Positions 58,901 to 64,000 of a DNA stretch of 64,000 bases are shown in pieces (the stretch's first letter is position 1; each line of letters starts with the position of its first letter). The DNA is from JBLEFH01 sp047345645 (GTDB lineage: Bacteria > Pseudomonadota > Alphaproteobacteria > Rhodobacterales > Rhodobacteraceae): NCBI GenBank assembly GCA_047345645.1, contig JBLEFH010000001.1; one strand, given 5' to 3'. The notes below the pieces were generated by a model. The model was not told where the DNA came from, did no database searches, and was given only the letters and a program-made list of their open reading frames with translations. The translations under genes were made by a program, and so were the position numbers.

Positions 58901-59061
58901 CCTCCGGCATCGCGGGCGGCATGTTCATCGCGACCTTGCTGACGCTGGTGCTGACCCCGGCCCTGCTCATGCTCGGCGAAAACTGGGGGACCGCGACCAA
59001 GCGGTTCCTCGCAAAGCGGCGGCTCCGGAAACGCGAGCGGCGCGCGCAGGCGGCGGGTTAA
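55897..59061 (+). CDS. RND efflux transporter permease (HAE1-like)
   Basis: 1054-residue inner-membrane pump with the usual twelve-helix, two-repeat layout: first helix RFVVMTLVMLLMIGLLSYMAIPKESNP, large periplasmic loops (PVMYVSTGLEGISPEDAERLLISPLE; second loop from PATEPDFMQVQVRARDSF), helices 2-6 from LTIIWALGIRSSILVGLAIPG. In helix 4 the AcrB Asp407-Asp408 pair is Asp398-Gly399 (GMLVDGAIV), and the helix-10 Lys940 equivalent is Asn927 (GIVVNNNIV), so the proton relay differs from AcrB. Exports hydrophobic or amphiphilic compounds with the adaptor; substrate unknown. Confidence 0.94.
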   Translation: MNSLIDAAFSRTRFVVMTLVMLLMIGLLSYMAIPKESNPEVKIPVMYVSTGLEGISPEDAERLLISPLETELSSLEGLKTMTGNASQGHASVQLEFDAGFDADEALDKVQEAVDRAKPDLPADADDPVVTEINTALFPIFTVVMYGPLPERTLIRLADELQTDLEALSGVLEAEVAGDREQLMEVLIDPTVFETYQISFDELITLMTRNNRLIAAGAIETGAGRMVLKVPGLIEDIEDVMNMPVKVTDKAVLTFRDVATVRSTFQDPQGFARINGQPAISLEIKKRVGANIIETVNEVKAVIEASAEEWPDSLEVEYMQDESEQVVELLTDLQNNVIAAVILVMLTIIWALGIRSSILVGLAIPGSFLAGVTLIWAMGYTMNIIVLFSLILVVGMLVDGAIVTTELADRRLHEGWTPRDAYAYAAKRMAWPIIASTATTVSVFVPLLFWDSVIGEFMKFMPITVILTLLSSLLMALIFIPVLGGLIGKRQPQSAKEQRQLWLAEKGDPTQMTGLGGFYIRLLRAAIWKPFLTLLTAIAMIVAVVGSYMALNHGVGFFPATEPDFMQVQVRARDSFSIYERDKIIRRVEDRLIGLPDVQSVYARTMSEEQARMDGEDVIGAIQLELTEWNTRPTAEDIGNDIREMVSDIPGIQIQISVQEDGPPQGQPISIKVIGYDPEMRNAAVDQLRGFMDEMGGFRDVNDTRPVPGVEFLMRVDREEAARYGADIALLGQAVQLLTVGIEAADYKPADADDTVDIRVRFPSEERTLENLENLRIPTNFGLVPIRNFVTFTPAPRTGVINREDSQRVTTVNADVQTGVLPDDQVRQIQGWLAEAELPPGISIEFQGEAEDQQDAMIFLLSAFVAAVFLMFTTLLIQFNSFYKTVLVLSAILFSISGVLLGLLLTGRPFIIVMGGIAIIALAGIVVNNNIVLIDTYDQLRRDGLGPREAVLRTGAQRLRPVMLTSVTTVLGLMPMVLALNINFVERSITVGAPSTQMWTALSSGIAGGMFIATLLTLVLTPALLMLGENWGTATKRFLAKRRLRKRERRAQAAG

Positions 59062-59342
59062 GCCTCGATATCGGCGACGAACCGCAGCTCGCGGATCGGG
59101 CGTACAAGGCGGATGCTCTCTTCATAGAGATCATGCGCCTTGAACGCTTCGAGCGCCGCGAGATCGTCGAACTCGGCATAGACCACCACATCGACCTCGC
59201 TGGAGAGGCTGTCGAGCTTCATGTTCGGGGAGACCTCGACATGCGCCGCGGAGGGGATGTCCTTGAGGATCGACAGACCCTTGAGGACGGCATCGCGGTC
59301 CTGCGCATCGCGGGCGGAGAAAAAGACGAAATGGCGGATCAT
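59058..59342 (-). CDS. Stress-responsive Dabb (A/B barrel) domain protein
   Basis: 94 residues, a single Dabb ferredoxin-like domain (PF07876): MIRHFVFFSARDA at the start, then SPNMKLDSLSSEVDVVVYAEFDDLAALEAFKAHDLY, the usual core, and an Arg-rich C-terminus (IRLVRPIRELRFVADIEA). Such proteins dimerise; most have no known activity. Convergent with the RND pump gene, overlapping its stop by four bases. Downstream of the actP terminator on the same strand. Confidence 0.88.
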   Translation of the reverse strand: MIRHFVFFSARDAQDRDAVLKGLSILKDIPSAAHVEVSPNMKLDSLSSEVDVVVYAEFDDLAALEAFKAHDLYEESIRLVRPIRELRFVADIEA

Positions 59343-59376
59343 GGGCGGCCCTCCTTTTGCCAGAAGGGCTAAAAGG

Positions 59377-59408
59377 AAACGCGCGCGGGAACAAGCCCGC
59401 GCGCGTTT
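59377..59408 (-). terminator. Strong hairpin terminator after actP
   Basis: AAACGCGCGCGGG (59377-59389), loop AACAAG, CCCGCGCGCGTTT (59396-59408): a perfect 13-bp stem. On the minus strand a T-rich tract follows, on the plus strand TTTTG, so it may work in both directions. Confidence 0.85.
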
Positions 59409-59442
59409 TGCATTTTAAGGACCGGCCCGAAGGCCGCGCCCG

Positions 59443-61242
59443 TTAGTGGTCCATCGCCGCCGCGGCACCGCGCGGCACGCGGACGCTTTCGACGAGATCC
59501 TGGATTTCCTGCGGCGGCTCGTCGGTCGCGTTGGAGACCAGCGTTGCCACGATGAAGTTCAAGAGCGCGCCAACGGCCCCGATGGAAACCGGTGCGATCC
59601 CGAAGACCCAGTTTTCCGGCACATCCGCCAGTTGGTTGGTGTCCGGGATGAAGAACCAGCCCTTGTAGACGAAGATGTAGACCACGGTGAAAATCAGACC
59701 CGTGAGCATCCCCGCAATCGCGCCTTTGTCGTTTACGCGCTTCGTGAAGATCCCCATCATCAGCACGGGGAAGAGCGATGCGCCCGCAATCCCGAAGGCC
59801 AGCGCCACGGTTTGCGCAGCAAAGCCCGGCGGGTTGAGGCCCAGCCATGTCGCGACCCCGATGGCGACCGCCATGGAGACACGCGCGGCCATGAGCTCGC
59901 CTTTCTCGGAAATGTCCGGGTTGATCGACCCCTTGATGAGATCGTGGGACACCGCCGAAGAAATGGCGAGCAAGAGGCCCGCTGCCGTGGATAGCGCTGC
60001 CGCGATCCCACCTGCGGCGATCAGGGCGATCACCCAACTCGGCAGGTTGGCGATTTCCGGGTTCGCCAGAACGAGGATATCCGGGTTGAAGTTGGTCAGC
60101 TCGTTTTCGGAGCCGTAGCCCGCAGCCTCAGAGGCCGCGACCGCTTCGGCATTGCCATCGTTGAAATAGGCAATGCGCCCGTCGCCGTTCTTGTCTTCCC
60201 AACCGAGAAGGCCGGTTTGCTGCCAGGTGCCCATCCACGCATAACGCTCGTCAGACTCGATCATTTCGAGCGCCACCGGCTCCGCGTCCGTGCCGTTCGG
60301 CCACATCATGTCACTGATGTTGTAGCGGGCCATCGCGCCGACAGCCGGAGCGGTCAGATAGAGGATCGCGATGAAGAACAGCGCCCAACCGGCGGACCAG
60401 CGGGCATCGGCCACTTTCGGCACCGTGAAGAAGCGGATGATGACATGCGGGAGGCCCGCGGTGCCGATCATCAGCGACAGGGTGAAGAGCAGCATGTTCA
60501 GCGTGCCAGTGTGATGCTCGGTATAGGTGTTGAAGCCGAGATCGGCGACAATCTGGTCGAGCTTGGTCAGGAGCGCCACGGTCGAGCCGTTGCCATCATC
60601 GACACTGCCGAAGAGGCCGAGGCCCGGGATCGGGTTGCCGGTGAGTTGCAGCGCGATGAAGATCGCCGGGATGGTGTAGGCGAAGATCAGAACGCAATAT
60701 TGCGCCACCTGCGTGTAGGTCACGCCCTTCATACCGCCCAAAACGGCGTAGAAGAACACGACCGCCGCGCCGATCAAAAGGCCAGCGGTGTTGCTGACTT
60801 CAAGGAAGCGCGAGAAGGCCACGCCCACACCGGTCATCTGCCCGATCACGTAAGTGATGGAGGCGATGATTAGGCACGCCACCGCGATGATCCGCGCCGG
60901 ACGCGAATAGAACCGGTCGCCGATAAACTCCGGCACGGTGAATTTGCCGAACTTACGCAAGTAAGGGGCGAGCAGGAGCGCGAGCAGCACGAAGCCGCCG
61001 GTCCAGCCCATCAGATAAGACGAGTTGTCATAGCCGGTGAAGGCGATGAGGCCCGCCATGGAGATGAAGGAGGCTGCCGACATCCAGTCCGCCGCCGTGG
61101 CCATGCCGTTGACCACCGGGTTGACCCCGCGGCCCGCCGCGTAGAATTCGCTGGTGGAGCCTGCACGCGCCCAGATGGCGATGCCGAAATAGAGCGCGAA
61201 GCTCAGGCCGACGACGATAATATTAAGTGTTGTTTGATCCAT
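59443..61242 (-). CDS. actP: Cation/acetate symporter (ActP / VC_2705-type sodium:solute symporter)
   Basis: 599-residue SSS-family transporter with about 13 membrane helices: YFGIAIWARAGSTSEFYAAGRGVNPVVNGMATAADWMSAASFI near the N-terminus is the family signature with the cation site. A long hydrophilic insertion around residues 320-390 contains DKNGDGRIAYF (about 348-358), a good match to an EF-hand loop. It is three bases downstream of DUF4212, its usual partner, and acs lies upstream on the same strand, so acetate or another short monocarboxylate is the likely substrate. Confidence 0.93.
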   Translation of the reverse strand: MDQTTLNIIVVGLSFALYFGIAIWARAGSTSEFYAAGRGVNPVVNGMATAADWMSAASFISMAGLIAFTGYDNSSYLMGWTGGFVLLALLLAPYLRKFGKFTVPEFIGDRFYSRPARIIAVACLIIASITYVIGQMTGVGVAFSRFLEVSNTAGLLIGAAVVFFYAVLGGMKGVTYTQVAQYCVLIFAYTIPAIFIALQLTGNPIPGLGLFGSVDDGNGSTVALLTKLDQIVADLGFNTYTEHHTGTLNMLLFTLSLMIGTAGLPHVIIRFFTVPKVADARWSAGWALFFIAILYLTAPAVGAMARYNISDMMWPNGTDAEPVALEMIESDERYAWMGTWQQTGLLGWEDKNGDGRIAYFNDGNAEAVAASEAAGYGSENELTNFNPDILVLANPEIANLPSWVIALIAAGGIAAALSTAAGLLLAISSAVSHDLIKGSINPDISEKGELMAARVSMAVAIGVATWLGLNPPGFAAQTVALAFGIAGASLFPVLMMGIFTKRVNDKGAIAGMLTGLIFTVVYIFVYKGWFFIPDTNQLADVPENWVFGIAPVSIGAVGALLNFIVATLVSNATDEPPQEIQDLVESVRVPRGAAAAMDH

Positions 61243-61245
61243 GAC

Positions 61246-61509
61246 TTATTCCTCGTGCAGGTCAAAGTCGCGGTCGAGTTTGTTCATCCGCCACGCATAG
61301 AAGAAAATGAGGCAGAGGAAGACGATGATGGAGCCTTGCTGGGCAAACCAGAAGCCCAGATCGGTTCCGCCCACCTTGATGCCCGACAGAAGCGGACGCA
61401 GCAGGATGGCGAAGCCGAAGGACACGGTGGCCCAGATGACAAGGCAAATGCGGATGAGCCGCATATTGGCCTTCCAGTAGTTCGATGGATCTTTCGTCAG
61501 ATCACTCAT
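61246..61509 (-). CDS. DUF4212 small membrane subunit of the symporter
   Basis: 87 residues with two membrane helices (RICLVIWATVSFGFAILLRPLL and FWFAQQGSIIVFLCLIFFYAWRM), the DUF4212/YjcH-like family that accompanies VC_2705-type symporters and is thought to be their small subunit. Ends DRDFDLHEE. It starts the symporter pair after acs and its terminator-like hairpin. Confidence 0.9.
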   Translation of the reverse strand: MSDLTKDPSNYWKANMRLIRICLVIWATVSFGFAILLRPLLSGIKVGGTDLGFWFAQQGSIIVFLCLIFFYAWRMNKLDRDFDLHEE

Positions 61510-61535
61510 TGGTTGAACCTCCCATAGTTAAAGAG

Positions 61536-61563
61536 AAGGCCGCACCCGGAAGCGCGGCCTTTT
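61536..61563. terminator. Hairpin between acs and the DUF4212-actP pair
   Basis: AAGGCCGC (61536-61543) pairs with GCGGCCTT (61554-61561) around a ten-base loop; TTTT follows on the plus strand and CTCTTT on the minus strand. It may end or attenuate the acs transcript (minus strand) before the transporter genes. Confidence 0.55.
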
Positions 61564-61574
61564 GCGTCGCGGCG

Positions 61575-63518
61575 TTACTCGCGATTCATGCGGTTCTCGA
61601 TGAGATCATCGACAACCTCCGGCTCGGCGAGCGTGGACGTGTCGCCCAATGCGCCGTAGTCGTTTTCAGCGATCTTGCGCAGGATGCGGCGCATGATTTT
61701 GCCCGAGCGGGTTTTCGGCAGGCCGGGCGTGAAGTGGATGAGATCCGGCTTCGCGATCGGGCCGATTTCCTTGCGCACCCAGGTTTCCAACTCCTTGCGC
61801 AGTTCCTCGCTCGGCTCGGCATTGTTCATCAGGGTCACATAGGCATAGATGCCTTGCCCCTTGACCGAATGCGGGTAGCCCACAACCGCCGCCTCGGCGA
61901 CCGCCTCATGCGCGACGAGGGCCGACTCGACCTCCGCCGTGCCCATGCGGTGGCCCGACACGTTGATCACGTCATCGACGCGGCCGGTGATCCAGTAATA
62001 GCCGTCCTCATCCCGGCGGCAGCCATCGCCCGAGAAGTAATAGCCTTTATATTGCTGGAAATAGGTGTCTTTGAAGCGCTGGTGATCACCCCAGACGGTG
62101 CGCATCTGCCCCGGCCAGCTGTCCTTGATAGCCAAGACGCCCTCGGCTTCGGTTTCCTCGATGATCTTGCCGCTTTCCGGCTCCAGCACTTCGGGCTGCA
62201 CGCCGAAGAAGGGCAGGGTGGCCGAGCCCGGTTTCTCGGGGATCGCGCCCGGCAGCGGGGTGATCAGGGCGGCGCCCGTCTCGGTCTGCCACCACGTATC
62301 GACGATGGGGCAGCGGCCCTTGCCGACGGTCTTGTGATACCAGTTCCACGCCTCGGGGTTGATCGGCTCGCCAACCGAGCCGAGCAGGCGCAGTTTCGAA
62401 AGATCGCATTTCTCGACGAACTCGTCGCCCTTGCTCATGAGCGCGCGGAGCGCCGTGGGAGCCGTGTAGAATTGCGTGACGCTATGCTTGTCGCAGACCG
62501 CCCAGAAGCGCGAGGCGTCGGGATAGGTCGGCACCCCTTCGAACATGATCGAGGTCGCGCCGTTCGCCAGCGGGCCATAGACGATATAGGTGTGGCCCGT
62601 CACCCAGCCGACATCAGCTGAGCACCAATAGACATCGCCCGGCTGCCAGTCGAAGATATATTCATGGGTCATCGACGCCCAGACGAGATAGCCACCGGAG
62701 CTGTGGACCACGCCTTTCGGTTTGCCGGTCGAGCCGGAGGTGTAGAGGATGAAGAGCGGGTCTTCGGCATTCATTTCCGCCGGTTCGCAGTCGGCAGAGG
62801 CGCCGCCCATCAGCTCGTTGTAGTCATGGTCGCGGCCATCGGTCCACGGCACATCATCGCCCGTGCGGCGGACGACGAGGATTTTCACATCGCGGGAGAC
62901 ATGCTCCATCGCCGCATCGGTGTTTTCCTTGAGCTTGGTCGCCCGCCCGCCGCGCGGCGCGAAATCGGAGGTGATCACAACCTTGGCTTCGCAATCCTCG
63001 ACACGGTTGCCGAGCGCTTCGGGAGAGAAGCCCGCGAACACCACCGAATGGATCGCGCCGATCCGGGCGCAGGCGAGCATCGCATAGGCCGCTTCCGGGA
63101 TCATCGGCAGATAGATCACCACGCGGTCGCCTTTGCCAACACCCATATCCTTCAGGATATTCGCCGTCTTGCAGACCTTCTCATGCAGGTCGCGATAGGT
63201 GATCGTCAGCGCCTCGTCATTCGGCTCGTCAGGCTCCCAGATGATCGCGGGCTGATCGCCGCGCTCCTCAAGATGCCGGTCGATACAGTTTGCCGCGACA
63301 TTGAGCGTTCCATCGCGAAACCACTCAATCGAGACGTTGTTGTAATCGAAATCAGTGTTTTTGACGTCGTTATATGGTTTCATCCAGTCAAGGCGCTGGC
63401 CATGCTCACGCCAGAAACCTTCGGGATCCTTGACCGAGCGTTCATACATCTCGTCGCGAGTCGCGCGGTCAAGGGTGAAATCGCCGTAGTTTTCCTGGCT
63501 GACAGTTGCTGTGGACAT
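61575..63518 (-). CDS. acs: Acetyl-CoA synthetase
   Basis: 647-residue AMP-forming ligase: acetate + ATP + CoA to acetyl-CoA. FWREHGQRLDWMKPYNDVK near residue 35 is the Acs N-terminus, YTSGSTGKPKGVVHSSGG near 260 the AMP-binding loop, WWQTETGAALITPLPG near 410, SGHRMGTAEVESALV near 525, and PKTRSGKIMRRILRK near 600 contains the lysine acetylated in Salmonella Acs. ATG at 63518 follows AAGGGAG; the ten-codon upstream extension is not supported. Divergent from dppA. It provides the metabolic end of acetate uptake by ActP. Confidence 0.97.
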   Translation of the reverse strand: MSTATVSQENYGDFTLDRATRDEMYERSVKDPEGFWREHGQRLDWMKPYNDVKNTDFDYNNVSIEWFRDGTLNVAANCIDRHLEERGDQPAIIWEPDEPNDEALTITYRDLHEKVCKTANILKDMGVGKGDRVVIYLPMIPEAAYAMLACARIGAIHSVVFAGFSPEALGNRVEDCEAKVVITSDFAPRGGRATKLKENTDAAMEHVSRDVKILVVRRTGDDVPWTDGRDHDYNELMGGASADCEPAEMNAEDPLFILYTSGSTGKPKGVVHSSGGYLVWASMTHEYIFDWQPGDVYWCSADVGWVTGHTYIVYGPLANGATSIMFEGVPTYPDASRFWAVCDKHSVTQFYTAPTALRALMSKGDEFVEKCDLSKLRLLGSVGEPINPEAWNWYHKTVGKGRCPIVDTWWQTETGAALITPLPGAIPEKPGSATLPFFGVQPEVLEPESGKIIEETEAEGVLAIKDSWPGQMRTVWGDHQRFKDTYFQQYKGYYFSGDGCRRDEDGYYWITGRVDDVINVSGHRMGTAEVESALVAHEAVAEAAVVGYPHSVKGQGIYAYVTLMNNAEPSEELRKELETWVRKEIGPIAKPDLIHFTPGLPKTRSGKIMRRILRKIAENDYGALGDTSTLAEPEVVDDLIENRMNRE

Positions 63519-63687
63519 TTCATTCTCCCTTATGTCTTTCGGGTTCATCCCGCTCTTGTTCTTTGGGCAAGGCTAGCCGCCTGCCGTGGCGTCAACAAGC
63601 CTGCATTTCATGTAGATCATCGGACTGGGCAAAATTGTTAAGTTGGGCACACTATTGCATACACTGTGACAAAAGTCTCGATTTTTT

Positions 63688-63698
63688 TTGCAGTGCAG
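63688..63698. promoter_or_regulatory. TTGCAGTGCAG near-palindrome upstream of acs
   Basis: TGCA-G-TGCA core, following a run of T, 170 bases upstream of acs. TGCA-type repeats are bound by short-chain acyl-CoA regulators in related bacteria, but the match here is partial; recorded as a weak candidate. Confidence 0.25.
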
Positions 63699-63738
63699 AA
63701 ATGAAGTTCCGGAAATGACCCTCTCTGAGAACTTAAAT

Positions 63739-63774
63739 TGCGATTTTGTTGCGATTATCGCACGCGATCATCGC
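63739..63774. promoter_or_regulatory. Cluster of TGCGAT palindromes upstream of dppA
   Basis: Half site TGCGAT (63739-63744), full palindrome TGCGAT-T-ATCGCA (63750-63762) and GCGAT-C-ATCGC (63764-63774) occur within 36 bases, ending directly at a TTGAAA -35 candidate. This is the arrangement of a multi-site operator. Confidence 0.6.
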
Positions 63775-63804
63775 TTGAAAATCTCACGCGAGACACCGTA
63801 ACAT
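63775..63804 (+). promoter_or_regulatory. Candidate dppA promoter
   Basis: TTGAAA (63775-63780) and TAACAT (63799-63804) with an 18-base spacer, 50 bases before the dppA ATG. A small hairpin CACCGC/GCGGTG (63814-63832) lies in the leader. Confidence 0.45.
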
Positions 63805-63853
63805 AGTTTTACGCACCGCTGCTAAGGCGGTGAATGACAACAGAGAGGTTATC

Positions 63854-64000
63854 ATGAAAAGCTTTTCCCTGATCGCCGGGACGGCGTCTGCTGTATTGCT
63901 CGGCACCACCGCGATGGCGAAAACCCTTGTGTATTGTTCGGAAGGTTCCCCCGAGGGGTTTGACCCGGCGCTCTACACATCGGGCACCACCTTTGACGCG
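63854..64000 (+). CDS. dppA: Dipeptide ABC transporter substrate-binding protein, truncated by window end
   Basis: The first 49 codons only. Sec signal peptide (KSFSLIAGTASAVLLGTTAMA, cleavage before KTL) followed by LVYCSEGSPEGFDPALYTSG, the conserved N-terminus of DppA-type periplasmic oligopeptide-binding proteins (SBP_bac_5). AGAGAGG lies six bases before the ATG. The permease genes would be expected to the right of the window. Upstream palindromes suggest regulated expression. Confidence 0.88.
   Translation, partial: MKSFSLIAGTASAVLLGTTAMAKTLVYCSEGSPEGFDPALYTSGTTFDA

Overview
The window looks like a chromosomal segment of an alphaproteobacterium of the Rhodobacteraceae (Roseobacter) type. 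The evidence is GC-rich coding sequence, a cobA-DUF2849-cysI-cysH-DUF934 sulfur operon, a GapR (DUF2312) homologue, an infC gene that appears to start at a non-AUG codon, an acs/DUF4212/ActP acetate locus, CtrA-like boxes in flagellar promoters, and many small DUF families typical of that group. No rRNA, tRNA, CRISPR array, insertion sequence or prophage was recognised. The 5' end cuts an NhaC-type antiporter and the 3' end cuts a dipeptide-binding protein gene.

Layout. 1-4 kb: NhaC, a methyltransferase, an AT-richer patch with a lipoprotein, DUF2061 and an XRE regulator. 4-5.7 kb: 5-oxoprolinase subunits PxpC and PxpB. 5.9-9.8 kb: assimilatory sulfate reduction operon (siroheme methyltransferase, DUF2849, sulfite reductase, and an APS-reductase-type CysH fused to DUF934). 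10-17.8 kb: PHB-depolymerase-like esterase, alanine dehydrogenase with a divergent Lrp-type regulator, a phospholipase-D-like protein, a flavin monooxygenase, a sucrase/ferredoxin-like protein and WaaA. 18-29 kb: leuC and DUF429, then a 2130-residue extracellular nucleotidase/propeller/nuclease protein, facing a leuD / HEAT-repeat / nuclease operon. 29-38.8 kb: small and housekeeping genes including a Hint protein, GapR, ThrRS, a very acidic alanine-rich repeat protein, IF-3, DUF1223 and an M42 peptidase.

38.8-40.8 kb holds a probable stress operon. It comprises a sequence matching the EcfG promoter consensus, a 22-residue membrane protein that is easily missed, a YqjD/ElaB-like protein, a holin-fold YqjE-like protein and a DUF3618 protein. 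40.9-54.1 kb is a surface and motility region. An O-antigen polymerase-like protein precedes a flagellar locus (TPR-like protein, MotA, MotE-like, DUF6468-like, FliL, FliF, FliH, FliN, FliP, FliG). A complete dTDP-rhamnose operon (rfbCBDA) sits inside this locus and separates motA from motE-fliL. 54.2-59 kb is a GbsR/MarR-regulated RND efflux pump. 59-63.5 kb is the acetate uptake and activation module (ActP, DUF4212, Acs), followed by the start of dppA behind a cluster of TGCGAT-type palindromes.

The points most worth a second look are: the putative EcfG-controlled micro-protein operon; the roughly 290-residue stretch with no basic residue in the alanine-rich protein; the fused nucleotidase/propeller/nuclease without a signal peptide; the 14-bp inverted repeat abutting the Lrp start codon; the CysH-DUF934 fusion with a leftover internal ribosome binding site; the rfb cassette inside the flagellar locus; the divergent FliG torque helix; and the altered proton-relay residues in the RND pump. 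All assignments come from reading the sequence; no database search was run.
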